In this document: positions 35,902 through 46,060 of the stretch, one piece after another
Position numbering within the stretch: position 1 is the stretch's first letter
How the letters are laid out: each line of letters begins with the position of its first letter
Source: Lampropedia puyangensis
Lineage (GTDB): Bacteria > Pseudomonadota > Gammaproteobacteria > Burkholderiales > Burkholderiaceae_C
Direction: 5' to 3'
Length of the DNA: 64,000 bases
Assembly: GCF_004833285.1 (NCBI RefSeq)
Contig: NZ_STFG01000002.1
Location: forward strand, 248,001-312,000
The notes under the pieces: model-generated
Told to the model about the DNA's origin: nothing
The model's input: the letters and a program-made list of their open reading frames with translations, nothing else
Databases searched by the model: none
Made by a program: the position numbers and the translations under genes

Positions 35902-37311
35902 GTGACAGCACTATGGCGCTTGTGGATGAGCGCAACTTTGGCTTTGGTAGTGGCAGGTTGTTCTTCTTTAGGGGCGCCACAAAGCGCATCAGTCACGCCA
36001 GATATCCCTTCCGGGGCATTGGCGCCTATTCAGCGCACCACTCTTACTGGGCTTGCAGTGCAAAGCCAAGCTCCGGCACCAGATTTATGGACGCGCATGC
36101 GCGCTGGTTTCTCGATGCCGGACTTGGACTCTGGCTTGGTGCAGGACCGCGAACAATGGTATGCCAGCCGCCCCGATGCATTGTGGCGTATGACTGAACG
36201 CTCAAGCAAATACCTGTTCCATATTGTTGAGGAGTTGGAGCGCAGGGGCATGCCTACCGAATTGGCCTTGTTGCCGTTTGTGGAGAGTGCCTACAATCCC
36301 GCCGCGGTCTCCAGTGCCAAAGCTGCTGGTATGTGGCAGTTCATGCCAGCGACAGGTACTTATTTTGAGCTCACGCAAAATGCGTTTCGCGATGACCGCC
36401 GCGATGTACTTGCCTCTACGCGAGCGGCGTTGGATTATTTGCAAAAGCTGCATGACATGTTTGGTGATTGGCAGTTGGCGTTGGCAGCCTACAACTGGGG
36501 CGAGGGGAGTGTGGGGCGAGCCATTGCCAAGAACGAAAACTTGGGATTGGGCACACGTTATACAGACTTGACGATGCCCGACGAGACGCGCTGGTATGTG
36601 CCTAAGCTGCAGGCCCTCAAGAACATCGTCAGTAACCCTAAAGCTTATGGCGTTGAGCTGGCTGATATTGGCAACCATGATTATTTTGAGACTGTGGCCA
36701 TCACGCGCGATATGGATGTGGCCTTGGTGGCCCAATTAGCAGGCGTGAGTGAGAGCGACTTTCGCTTGCTCAATCCTGCTTACAAAGGCCCCACCATTTT
36801 TGCTGCAGCTACGCCAGAAGTGTTGTTGCCCTGGGATAACGCGCAGACTTTCAAGGCGAACTTAAGCCAGCAACGCGATGGCCGTTTGGCGAGCTGGACG
36901 GTGTGGACTGCACCTCAGAAAATGGCGGTTTCTGAGGTGGCGAAGAAAGTCGGGGTTGAAGAGAAGGTGTTGCTTTCTGTGAACACCATTCCGCGTGGCA
37001 TGCTCGTGGATGCAGGGGCTGCCTTGCTGGTGCCGCGAACTGCATCGCTGTTGACGGACGTGGCTGCGGATATTGCTCATAACGGCCAGTTGAAACTGGC
37101 AGCGGCAAAAAGCCAGTCGACTACACGGCGGGTGACGGTGGTGGCGCGCAAAGGAGAAACCGTGGCAACGTTGGCGCGCCGCTACAAGGTGGCTGCTGCT
37201 GATGTGGCCAAATGGAATAAAGTCGGGCGCAATGCCCAATTCCGTACAGGTCAGCGCTTGGTGGTTTACCAAGCAATCAAGTCAGCAAAGCAACAATCTG
37301 CACGAAAGTGA
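35902..37311 (+). CDS. mltD: Membrane-bound lytic murein transglycosylase D
   Basis: 469 residues from GTG 35902, chosen because GAAGGT lies 7 bp upstream and the lipobox (VAGC, about Cys 18) then sits correctly. An in-frame extension to 35743 has no lipoprotein logic. The SLT domain holds the catalytic Glu in 'LPFVESAYNPAAVSSAKAAGMWQFMPATG' and 'LQKLHDMFGDWQLALAAYNWGEGSV'. A LysM-like domain (about 405-455, 'RKGETVATLARRYKVAAADVAKWNKV') ends the protein. It cleaves peptidoglycan from the outer membrane. Confidence 0.93.
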   Translation: MTALWRLWMSATLALVVAGCSSLGAPQSASVTPDIPSGALAPIQRTTLTGLAVQSQAPAPDLWTRMRAGFSMPDLDSGLVQDREQWYASRPDALWRMTERSSKYLFHIVEELERRGMPTELALLPFVESAYNPAAVSSAKAAGMWQFMPATGTYFELTQNAFRDDRRDVLASTRAALDYLQKLHDMFGDWQLALAAYNWGEGSVGRAIAKNENLGLGTRYTDLTMPDETRWYVPKLQALKNIVSNPKAYGVELADIGNHDYFETVAITRDMDVALVAQLAGVSESDFRLLNPAYKGPTIFAAATPEVLLPWDNAQTFKANLSQQRDGRLASWTVWTAPQKMAVSEVAKKVGVEEKVLLSVNTIPRGMLVDAGAALLVPRTASLLTDVAADIAHNGQLKLAAAKSQSTTRRVTVVARKGETVATLARRYKVAAADVAKWNKVGRNAQFRTGQRLVVYQAIKSAKQQSARK

Positions 37312-37365
37312 TTCGGGCCTGATAAACCATGAGGTTTTAGGTGCCAGTGACTTGGTTGCAGGACA

Positions 37366-37396
37366 ACAAAAAAGAGCCGTTGAGGCTCTTTTTTGT
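37366..37396. terminator. Bidirectional terminator between mltD and ftnA
   Basis: A perfect 13-bp stem ACAAAAAAGAGCC (37366-37378) and GGCTCTTTTTTGT (37384-37396) with a 5-nt loop. Confidence 0.88.
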
Positions 37397-37536
37397 TACG
37401 GAAGGTCCACTTTGTGGTTGAGGCTTTTGTATGCACTGCCTTTATCCGTATCGGCAGTGGCTGTTTTTGCGCTGGGCTGCAGCCATTCTGCGGGCCAAGC
37501 GCGCGCTTCGTGGGGCGCTGTAAAGGTGGGAGTGGC

Positions 37537-38004
37537 TTATGCCATTTGAGACTGGAGGTAGTTTTCCAAGCCCATTTTCTGGATGAGCCCCAACTGCTGT
37601 TCCAGCCAGTAGGCGTGGTCTTCCTCTGTATCGCGCAGCTGTTTGAGCAGCATATCGCGTGAGACGTAATCACCTTCAGCTTCGCACAAACGCATGGCGG
37701 CACGCAGGCGGTCACGCACTTCAATTTCTGTGTCTAGATCTTTTTGCAGCATCTCAGGCACTGAGTCGCCTGGTGTGAACTCCAGCGGACGCATATCAGG
37801 CTTGCCTTCGATCATGAACAAGCGGCGCATGATGTCATCAGCATGCTGCGTTTCTTCTTCCATTTCGTGGTTCAGGCGTACATAAAGCTTGTTCAACCCC
37901 AAGTCTTCATAGCGGCGTGAGTGGTAGAAATACTGGTCGCGCGCAGCCAATTCACCGCGCAGCAAATGCACGAGTGTTTCAATGACTTTTGGGTTGCCTT
38001 GCAT
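37537..38004 (-). CDS. ftnA: Ferritin of the FtnA/BfrA type without the heme Met
   Basis: 155 residues. '[23 protein letters not shown]', '[19 protein letters not shown]', '[42 protein letters not shown]' contain the ferroxidase Glu/His ligands. It is very like Pseudomonas FtnA (formerly called BfrA). The position that carries the heme-ligating Met in true bacterioferritin (DEMKHAD) here reads EETQHAD, so heme binding is unlikely. It stores iron in the cytoplasm. A 24-mer ferritin is inferred from the family. No bfd gene is adjacent. Confidence 0.88.
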   Translation of the reverse strand: MQGNPKVIETLVHLLRGELAARDQYFYHSRRYEDLGLNKLYVRLNHEMEEETQHADDIMRRLFMIEGKPDMRPLEFTPGDSVPEMLQKDLDTEIEVRDRLRAAMRLCEAEGDYVSRDMLLKQLRDTEEDHAYWLEQQLGLIQKMGLENYLQSQMA

Positions 38005-38535
38005 CGGTGTGTTCTTTCGTTAAAACCTGAGCACGCTGCGCTGCTCCGGGATATCAGTTACGTCGAATCTAGACTTGGTTGGGCATGCACGGCTGTCGAT
38101 GATTCGCTCAAGGCTGAAGTATGTCGTGTCTACTGCATTTTGTGAATCCAAGTCCCTGCAATGCTGGTCGATATGCAGATAGGTATGGAAAGGCGCTTAA
38201 TAAGCGTTCTTATTGCCAGTTGCAGACACGCTTACCATGCAGCAAATATTAAAGTGGTCAATTCGCCAAACAGGCCAATTCACTTGTGTGTTGAGCGCGT
38301 GCATTGCATGTCTGCGCTCGTTGGATTTTTGCCGCACATTGGACCCAAGTCCATATTGATCGCAAAGGCTGCTTGCCATACTGTGCAGACGAACCTCCCT
38401 ATAATACTTTTTGCTGCTGCCTCAAACGTTTGAGGGTGTGTGCCAGCGCCGTATGGCAATGCCCTCAAGTGGGCTGTATGGTGGATTTTCACCGCCTCAT
38501 CGGGTGTGTTTTCTTCGTTTTTTGCAAGTGATTCA
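38005..38535 (+). promoter_or_regulatory. Upstream region of ispB with TATAAT and a perfect palindrome
   Basis: 531 bp with no supported gene. TATAAT lies at 38400-38405; the nearest -35-like TTGCCA (38373-38378) is 21 bp away, longer than ideal. Just downstream, CCTCAAACGTTTGAGG (38420-38435) is a perfect 16-bp palindrome around the predicted transcript start, as for a repressor site. Confidence 0.5.
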
Positions 38536-39507
38536 ATGACAAGCAGTAATCAAGGGTTGACGCTGGTAGCTTCAGATATGGGAGCGGTCGATGCCGTCAT
38601 TGCCTCTCGCTTGACGACCAATGTGCCCCTCATTGGACAGGTGGCACGTTACATCATTTCCGCCGGCGGCAAGCGCTTGCGTCCGGCTATGTTGCTGTTG
38701 GTTGCGAATGCATTGGGCTACCAAGGCCGTTTTCACCATGAAATGGCCGCGGTGATGGAGTTTATTCATACGGCAACACTGCTACACGACGATGTGGTTG
38801 ATGAGTCCACCATGCGCCGTGGTCGGCCAACCGCCAACGAGAGTTTTGGCAATCCTGCCAGTGTTTTGGTGGGCGATTTTTTGCATTCCCGCGCGTTTGA
38901 GATGATGGTGGAGACTGGCAATATCGGCGTTATGCAAGTGGTTGCCGCTGCCACCAACATCATTGCAGAGGGTGAAGTGCAGCAATTGCTAAATATGCAC
39001 GATGCTTCCTTGGATGAGGCAGGGTACTTGCAGGTCATTCGTTCTAAAACAGCCAAGCTGTTTGAGGCCAGCACCCAAGTAGGGGCGATTCTGGCTGGTG
39101 TGCCTGAAGCACTGGAGCAAGCCGCTGCCACCTATGGACAAGCCTTAGGGACTGCTTTTCAAATCATTGATGATGTGCTTGACTACGACGGCAGTGCTGG
39201 CGAGATGGGTAAGAACGTTGGTGATGATTTGCGTGAAGGCAAATCCACGCTGCCGTTGATCGTGGCCATGCAGCGTGGCACGCCTGAGCAGGCGCAAACG
39301 GTGCGAACGGCCATTGAAGAGGGCTCCACTGAGCAACTGGGCGACATCATTGCCATTGTGCGCAGCACTGGTGCAATTGATGTGGCACGACAGGCCGCGC
39401 ATGATGAGGCGCACCGCGCCTTGTCAGCATTGGCAGGCTTTCCTGAGAATGCTTACACAGCCGCTTTGCGGGAATTGCCCGAGCAGCTGTTGGCGCGCCG
39501 TAGTTGA
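38536..39507 (+). CDS. ispB: Octaprenyl/polyprenyl diphosphate synthase
   Basis: 323 residues from ATG 38536. The two aspartate-rich motifs are clear: 'TATLLHDDVVDESTMRRGRPT' (about 84-104) and 'AFQIIDDVLDYDGSAGEMGKNVGDDLREGKSTLPLI' (about 211-246). The enzyme makes the isoprenoid side chain of ubiquinone in the cytoplasm. Together with ubiE at 22 kb it supports a ubiquinone-based respiratory chain. A long hairpin overlaps its stop. Confidence 0.94.
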   Translation: MTSSNQGLTLVASDMGAVDAVIASRLTTNVPLIGQVARYIISAGGKRLRPAMLLLVANALGYQGRFHHEMAAVMEFIHTATLLHDDVVDESTMRRGRPTANESFGNPASVLVGDFLHSRAFEMMVETGNIGVMQVVAAATNIIAEGEVQQLLNMHDASLDEAGYLQVIRSKTAKLFEASTQVGAILAGVPEALEQAAATYGQALGTAFQIIDDVLDYDGSAGEMGKNVGDDLREGKSTLPLIVAMQRGTPEQAQTVRTAIEEGSTEQLGDIIAIVRSTGAIDVARQAAHDEAHRALSALAGFPENAYTAALRELPEQLLARRS

Positions 39508-39544
39508 ACCTCAACACAGCACTTAACAGTGCTGTGTTGAGGTT
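39507..39544 (+). terminator. Perfect 17-bp hairpin at the ispB stop codon
   Basis: AACCTCAACACAGCACT (39507-39523) and its exact complement (39528-39544) with a TAAC loop, starting in the stop codon. It has no T-tract, so Rho-independent termination is weak; it may protect the 3' end. Confidence 0.55.
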
Positions 39545-39584
39545 GAATGGATTTGCCTGGTTCACCTAGGTGATGGAGACATGT

Positions 39585-40241
39585 ATGGACTTGTATAACT
39601 ACTTCTACAGTTCAACCTCTTACCGCGCTCGCATTGCGCTGGCGCTTAAAGGGCTTGATTTCAATTACATTGCCGTGAATTTGCGCACACTGGAGCAGCG
39701 CTCAGAGGCTTTCTTGCAGCGTAACCGTGCAGGGGGCGTGCCTTTGTTGGTGGATGGTGATTTCTCTCTGAGCCAATCGTTGGCGATTTTGGATTACTTG
39801 GAGCAAACGCACCCCGCGCCAGCCCTGCTACCGCAAGACCCCGCGGCGCGCGCGCGCGTATTGGAGCTCAGCTACGCCGTGGCTTGCGACATCCACCCTG
39901 TGAATAACCAACGCGTATTGCGCTATTTGCAGACCGTGCTGAATGTGACCGAGGAGCAAAAACAAGATTGGTACACCCACTGGATTGCAGAAGGCTTAGC
40001 CGCTGTAGAGCAACTGTTGGTCAACGAAAAGGATCGTGGCGGCACGGGGCCTTATGCGTTTGGAGCACAGCCCACATGGGCCGATTGCTGTTTGGTGCCG
40101 CAAGTGGCCAATGCCCTGCGCATGAAGTGCGATATCAGCGCTTATCCGCTTGCCCATGCGGTCTATACCCATTGCATTGCACAGCCTGCGTTTGCCAAAG
40201 CAGCGCCATTCGCGCAGCCAGATGCGCCTGCCAAGCCCTAA
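39585..40241 (+). CDS. maiA: Maleylacetoacetate isomerase (zeta-class GST)
   Basis: 218 residues from ATG 39585, preceded by GGAG at 6 bp; GTG 39570 or ATG 39573 are less likely. 'YNYFYSSTSYRARIALALKGLDFNYIAVNL' with the Ser-Ser-x-Cys-like active motif (here SSTSYR) and 'DGDFSLSQSLAILDYLEQTHPAP' are typical for the zeta GST. It converts maleyl- to fumarylacetoacetate, in tyrosine or gentisate breakdown, using glutathione. No hmgA or fahA is adjacent, so it may be a maleylpyruvate-type variant. Confidence 0.85.
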   Translation: MDLYNYFYSSTSYRARIALALKGLDFNYIAVNLRTLEQRSEAFLQRNRAGGVPLLVDGDFSLSQSLAILDYLEQTHPAPALLPQDPAARARVLELSYAVACDIHPVNNQRVLRYLQTVLNVTEEQKQDWYTHWIAEGLAAVEQLLVNEKDRGGTGPYAFGAQPTWADCCLVPQVANALRMKCDISAYPLAHAVYTHCIAQPAFAKAAPFAQPDAPAKP

Positions 40242-40300
40242 GACGTTCTAAAGGACGGGGTTTACCTTGGCCTAGTTCTGTCACAGTGTTGCGCGTTGAG

Positions 40301-40342
40301 AATAAAGAAATCGACTTCACAGTAGAAGTCGATTTCTTTATT
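40301..40342. terminator. Bidirectional terminator between maiA and ansB
   Basis: A perfect 18-bp stem AATAAAGAAATCGACTTC (40301-40318) and its complement (40325-40342), loop ACAGTA. Confidence 0.8.
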
Positions 40343-40384
40343 TGTAAGTGGCCGCAGCACTTTTTGCTTCTGCGGCCGCAGGCA

Positions 40385-41812
<1,428 letters not shown>

Positions 41813-42301
41813 TTAGTTCAATGTTTTTTGCCAGTAACCCAAATCAATCCACTGCCCAAATTTGTGCCCTACCTGTGCCAGGTGGCCGACTTGGGTGAAG
41901 CCGAATGCCTCATGCAAGCGAACGCTGCCCGCATTCGGTAATGCAATAGCGGAGATGATGGTGTGGCAATCGGTGTGTGCCAGTTGTGAAAGCAGTTCGG
42001 CGTAGAGTGCGTGGCCTATGCCGCGTCCATGAAAATCCTGATGGACATATACGCTGGGCTCGACTGTGTGGCGGAAGGCGTCTCGCGAATGGTACTGGCT
42101 GGCATAGCAGTAGCCGACAATCTGCTCATCCAACAGATATACCAGCCAAGGATAGGATTTTGTGTATTTTTCAATGCGCTCTTGCATTTGTCCGGCAGAT
42201 AAAGGCTCCACTTCAAAGGTTGCGCTTGAGTGCAAAATATAGTGGTTGTAAATGCGGCTGATGGCGACTTCGTCGCCCATTTGGTAGGGTCGGATGGACA
42301 T
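41813..42301 (-). CDS. GNAT acetyltransferase, phosphinothricin/methionine-sulfoximine type
   Basis: 162 residues. 'IRPYQMGDEVAISRIYNHYILHSSATFEVEPLS' (start) and the acetyl-CoA binding loop 'QDFHGRGIGHALYAELLSQL' (about 91-110) fit the Pat/MnaT branch, which acetylates the amino group of phosphinothricin-like or methionine-derivative compounds. The substrate is uncertain. Monocistronic, divergent from rluE, with the start at ATG 42301. Confidence 0.82.
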   Translation of the reverse strand: MSIRPYQMGDEVAISRIYNHYILHSSATFEVEPLSAGQMQERIEKYTKSYPWLVYLLDEQIVGYCYASQYHSRDAFRHTVEPSVYVHQDFHGRGIGHALYAELLSQLAHTDCHTIISAIALPNAGSVRLHEAFGFTQVGHLAQVGHKFGQWIDLGYWQKTLN

Positions 42302-42474
42302 GCAAATCCTTTCAGAAGGTTCGAATTATCCGCTTGCCATGCCGTATTGCTGCGCATATTTGTGTGTTTTGCTGTCGATAAACGGCCCTCGTTTAACGCG
42401 CTTCGAATCCTAATTCTTAACGGTTATTGAATGGCGCTATCTTTCTCTATTTGTTTGGCCGACCGAGGCGTGTG

Positions 42475-43125
42475 ATGCGTAAATCTTTCTATTCTGCTGG
42501 CGCAGCGCGTCGTCCTGTGGTGCGACGCTCATCTAAGGTGCGCAGCCCCATGTCCATGGTGGAGCCTCCGCGATTGCTGTTGTTCAACAAGCCTTGGGGC
42601 GTGCTGACGCAGTTCACTGACACCGAAGGCCGTGCCACTTTGGCTGATTATGTGAATGTGCCCGGAATGTATCCTGCAGGCCGTTTGGATCGCGATAGCG
42701 AAGGTTTGTTGTTGTTGACCAATGATGGGCAGCTGCAGGCACGCATTGCGCATCCTGACCACAAGATGGAGAAAACCTATTGGGCGCAAGTGGAGGGGGT
42801 GGTGACTGAAGCTCAACTTGCCAAGTTGCGCCAGGGCGTGGAGTTGAAGGACGGAATCAGCCTGCCTGCCCAAGCGCATCGGTTGCCAGACGATGCGCAA
42901 ACACAGCTGTGGCCGCGCAATCCGCCAGTGCGGTTTCGCCAGGCGATTCCCACCAGTTGGCTGGCCTTGACGATCACGGAAGGACGTAACCGCCAAGTAC
43001 GCCGAATGACAGCGGCGGTAGGCTTGCCTACTTTGCGCTTGGTGCGTGTGCGTATTGGGCCTTGGACCTTGGATGGATTGCCGCAAGGTGCATGGCGCGA
43101 GGAGGCGGTGCCTCCCATTTTTTAA
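42475..43125 (+). CDS. rluE: 23S rRNA pseudouridine synthase, RluE type
   Basis: 216 residues from ATG 42475 (preceded by GAGG at 42465-42468); the TTG 16 codons upstream is not favoured. The short N terminus without an S4 domain, 'LLLFNKPWGVLTQFTDTEGRATLADYV', catalytic Asp in 'AGRLDRDSEGLLLLTNDG' and 'EGRNRQVRRMTAAVGLPTLRLVRVRIGPWTL' fit RsuA/RluE. It modifies a uridine in 23S rRNA, in the cytoplasm during ribosome assembly. Confidence 0.86.
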   Translation: MRKSFYSAGAARRPVVRRSSKVRSPMSMVEPPRLLLFNKPWGVLTQFTDTEGRATLADYVNVPGMYPAGRLDRDSEGLLLLTNDGQLQARIAHPDHKMEKTYWAQVEGVVTEAQLAKLRQGVELKDGISLPAQAHRLPDDAQTQLWPRNPPVRFRQAIPTSWLALTITEGRNRQVRRMTAAVGLPTLRLVRVRIGPWTLDGLPQGAWREEAVPPIF

Positions 43126-43196
43126 TGACTTGCCTAGTTGGGTGTTCTGGCGAGAACTGTAGGCATGACGCATGACAACAAGTATGGCTTACAAAT

Positions 43197-43230
43197 AAAA
43201 AAGCCGCTTTCCATAAGAAGGCGGCTTTTT
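43197..43230. terminator. Bidirectional terminator between rluE and yidC
   Basis: AAGCCGC (43201-43207) and GCGGCTT (43221-43227), extended by TTTC/GAAG inside the loop, with flanking A- and T-runs. Confidence 0.85.
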
Positions 43231-43248
43231 GCTGTCATGGGCACAGAG

Positions 43249-44955
43249 TTACTTGAACTTAGGCAAATTGAATTGGGGAGGAACCCCCATGCGGGTATTG
43301 ATGACCCACTGTTGTGCGATCGACAGCACGTTGTTTGTAAACCAATACAACACCAGACCTGCCGGGAAGAAGAAGAACATCACGCTGAACGCAAAAGGCA
43401 TGATCCACATCATCTTGGCTTGCAGTGGGTCTGGTGGTTGCGGATTCAGTGCCACTTGCAGCAAGGATGAAAGCATCATCAGCAATGGCAATACAAAGAA
43501 TGGGTCTGGCACTGACAGATCATGAATCCAGCCAATCCAAGGCGCCTGGCGCATTTCCACGCTGGAGAGCAGCACCCAGTACAACGCAATGAAAAATGGC
43601 ATTTGAATCACGATAGGTAAGCATCCGCCCAGTGGATTGACTTTTTCTTCGCGGTAGATGCGCATCATCTCTTGCTGCATTTGCTGCGGATTGTCTTTAT
43701 AACGCTCGCGCAGTTGCATTACACGCGGGTTGATTGCCTTCATCTTGGCCATGCTGGAATAGGCCTTGGCATTGAGCCAGTAGAAAGCAATTTTCAGCAG
43801 CACCACCAAGGCAACAATCGACCAGCCCCAGTTGCCGATAAATTCGTGGAGCTTATCGAGCAGCCAGTACAGTGGCTTAGCCAGTACTTTGACCATGCCG
43901 TAGTCTTTCACCAACTCCAGGCCTGGAGTGATGTTTTGCATTTCTTTTTCGATCTGAGGACCGGCAAAAAATGTGGATTCAAGTGCTTGGCTCGCGCCGG
44001 CTGCGATCGTGCCAAATGGTGCAATGGAGCCCACCGAATACAGACCGTTGCCTGGGCGGCGCACAAAGTTCTCCCGAGCAACTCCTTCAGGCAAGATCCA
44101 GGCGGAAGCAAAATAATGCTGCACCATGGCTACGTAGCCTGTGTCGCTGTTTTTCTGGAACTTTGTGCTGCCTTTGTCGATGTCTTTAAAGGTGACCTTC
44201 TGGAATTTTTCCTCGTCACTGTAGACAGCCGGACCTGTGAATGTGCCCGCGAACATGACGCCGCTGCTGATTTCTCCGCCATCGCGTACCAGTTGCTCAT
44301 ACACCTGTGGGGTGATGCTGGCGCCGCTCTGGTTGATCACTTCATGGCGAACGGCAATGTCGTAGCGGCCACGTTGAAGTGTCCATGTCTTGACCAGCTG
44401 CACGCCATCTTGGACGGGCGATTCAAAGCGAATAGTCAGGCTGTCCTGTCCATCAGCCATCGTGCGTGGGCCATCCACCACTTTCATGATGGTTTTGTGG
44501 TTGGGGAAATTGCCCCCCAGCAAACCTGTCTGTGCGACGTAGGCACGTGTGGCGCTTTGGTCGAGCAACACCTCATGTCCATTTTTCTGGTCGTTCTGGT
44601 ATTGCAGCAGTTCCACGCGGTTCAGTGAGCCCCCTTCGGTGCTGAACGTCAGTTTGAACACATCAGAGGTGACGACCACATTTTCAGCCGCTTCAGCGAC
44701 AGCCGCTTGTGTGGCTGCGGGTACATCTGAGGAGGATGCGTTGGCTAATGCATTGCTGGCAGCGGGAATTTCTGGTGAGGCGTTAGCACTGTTGAGCGTA
44801 CCAGGCACCTGTGCCTGCGAAGAAGCATCAGCAGTTTGTGTTGGCTGCGGAAAGAATAGGGCTTTATTGCCGTTATGGATTTGCCAACGATCCCACAGCA
44901 GAATCAGGGAGAACGCGAAGATCACCCAAAGGATGGAGCGGCGAATATCGTTCAT
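43249..44955 (-). CDS. yidC: Membrane protein insertase YidC
   Basis: 568 residues from ATG 44955 (MNDIRRSILWVIFAFSL). The first helix is followed by a large periplasmic domain (about 60-350) with an Ala/Ser-rich linker. The conserved C-terminal insertase core contains 'NWGWSIVALVVLLKIAFYWLNAKAYSSMAKMKAINPRV', 'VNPLGGCLPIVIQMPFFIALYWVLLSSVEMR' and 'PAGLVLYWFTNNVLSIAQQWVIN'. It inserts membrane proteins alone or with Sec. Its start overlaps yidD by 4 bp, in the rpmH-rnpA-yidD-yidC operon. Confidence 0.96.
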   Translation of the reverse strand: MNDIRRSILWVIFAFSLILLWDRWQIHNGNKALFFPQPTQTADASSQAQVPGTLNSANASPEIPAASNALANASSSDVPAATQAAVAEAAENVVVTSDVFKLTFSTEGGSLNRVELLQYQNDQKNGHEVLLDQSATRAYVAQTGLLGGNFPNHKTIMKVVDGPRTMADGQDSLTIRFESPVQDGVQLVKTWTLQRGRYDIAVRHEVINQSGASITPQVYEQLVRDGGEISSGVMFAGTFTGPAVYSDEEKFQKVTFKDIDKGSTKFQKNSDTGYVAMVQHYFASAWILPEGVARENFVRRPGNGLYSVGSIAPFGTIAAGASQALESTFFAGPQIEKEMQNITPGLELVKDYGMVKVLAKPLYWLLDKLHEFIGNWGWSIVALVVLLKIAFYWLNAKAYSSMAKMKAINPRVMQLRERYKDNPQQMQQEMMRIYREEKVNPLGGCLPIVIQMPFFIALYWVLLSSVEMRQAPWIGWIHDLSVPDPFFVLPLLMMLSSLLQVALNPQPPDPLQAKMMWIMPFAFSVMFFFFPAGLVLYWFTNNVLSIAQQWVINTRMGVPPQFNLPKFK

Positions 44956-45230
44956 GAGGACTTCTTGGACGAAGAGGGGGAAGAAGAAAGCAAGCGTGAA
45001 AAAATGCCTGAGGAGCAATCCTGAGGCACTGGATCATGCCCGCCCTTGCACCAAGGGTGGCAGCGAGCAAGACGACACACAGTCAGCCATGATCCGCATA
45101 CAGCGCCATGGCGCTGCAGTGCCATGATGGCATATTGTGAACATGTAGGCTCAAACCGGCACGCACTGCCCAGCCAAGGACTCAGCAGGAGGCGGTACAG
45201 TTTAACCAATCCCACAAGGAGCTCACGCAT
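44952..45230 (-). CDS. yidD: Membrane protein insertion efficiency factor YidD
   Basis: 92 residues. 'LVKLYRLLLSPWLGSACRFEPTCSQYAIMALQRHG' and 'CRLARCHPWCKGGHDPVP' are the YidD cysteine-rich signatures. It has a short Ser-rich tail. It overlaps rnpA (8 bp) and yidC (4 bp), so all are coupled. It helps YidC-dependent insertion. Confidence 0.93.
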   Translation of the reverse strand: MRELLVGLVKLYRLLLSPWLGSACRFEPTCSQYAIMALQRHGAVCGSWLTVCRLARCHPWCKGGHDPVPQDCSSGIFSRLLSSSPSSSKKSS

Positions 45231-45849
45231 CGTGCCCCACCTTTTGTGTCAGCAGGGGGTGAGGAGATGGTGGCGACTGAGTGAGGGCAGACTGCTGTGG
45301 CGTCATAGGCTGCTGCTGCAATTGCAATGCAGCGCGCTCAAACAATTTGACCAGTTGGGCCCGTACACGTGCCGCCAACAATGGAGAGGAAGCGCTTTTG
45401 GCGAGCACTGCTTCCGTTTGACCCTGCTGATTAGCACTCTTGGTAGCGTAAGGCTGGTGGCGCGACACTTTTGATCCCTTGGATGGCGACTTCGCATTAC
45501 CGGGATGAAAGCTCAATCGCAAGCGAATCAATAGCGCGTGTGAATCAGGGGCAAACATCTGCGGAGCGCGACTGTACTCCAGCGCAAGGGCATACACCTG
45601 CCTGCGAATCAAATTGCGGGTAACGGCCCGCTTGGCCCAGCGTTTAGGCAGCAACGCACCTACCCACCATGACGACTCACCAATACTGGCAAGATCAGGT
45701 GGGGAGGCAAACAGCAAGGCGCCATCCTTTGCGTCAAACAATGCCTGTGCCGACACTTGGTGTAAGCAAAAATGGCTTGTTTTAGCAATAGGCGGATGGG
45801 CCAGCATGCTCTGGAACTGTTTGCGGGTTTTGAGATGGCGAATGCTCAT
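45223..45849 (-). CDS. rnpA: Ribonuclease P protein component with a long insertion
   Basis: 208 residues, well above the usual 115-150. The RnpA core is present ('WVGALLPKRWAKRAVTRNLIRRQVYALALEYS', then 'HALLIRLRLSF'). A charged, K/S/Q-rich stretch of about 45 residues (about 113-160) separates this from the last helix 'LLAARVRAQLVKLFERAAL'. A Pro/Gln-rich C-terminal tail follows. It binds RNase P RNA for tRNA 5' processing. The tail overlaps the yidD start. Confidence 0.88.
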   Translation of the reverse strand: MSIRHLKTRKQFQSMLAHPPIAKTSHFCLHQVSAQALFDAKDGALLFASPPDLASIGESSWWVGALLPKRWAKRAVTRNLIRRQVYALALEYSRAPQMFAPDSHALLIRLRLSFHPGNAKSPSKGSKVSRHQPYATKSANQQGQTEAVLAKSASSPLLAARVRAQLVKLFERAALQLQQQPMTPQQSALTQSPPSPHPLLTQKVGHDA

Positions 45850-45922
45850 GTGCCGCAGCTTGCGCGCAAAACCGTGCTTGTGACCGAGAGGTTAGAGCAA
45901 GCAGGCTTTGTGCGCATCATGC

Positions 45923-46060
45923 TCAGGACAGAGCCAGACGCTTACGGCCTTTGGCACGGCGTGCGTTGATTACGGCGCGACCGCCGCGTGTTTTCATGCG
46001 CACCAGAAAACCGTGGGTGCGTGCGCGACGAATTTTGGATGGTTGGTATGTACGTTTCAT
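45923..46060 (-). CDS. rpmH: 50S ribosomal protein L34
   Basis: 45 codons: [20 protein letters not shown], then [20 protein letters not shown] and RLALS, the standard L34 with one extra serine. First gene of the rpmH-rnpA-yidD-yidC transcript, 73 bp before rnpA. It is a very basic small ribosomal protein of the large subunit. Confidence 0.97.
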   Translation of the reverse strand: MKRTYQPSKIRRARTHGFLVRMKTRGGRAVINARRAKGRKRLALS

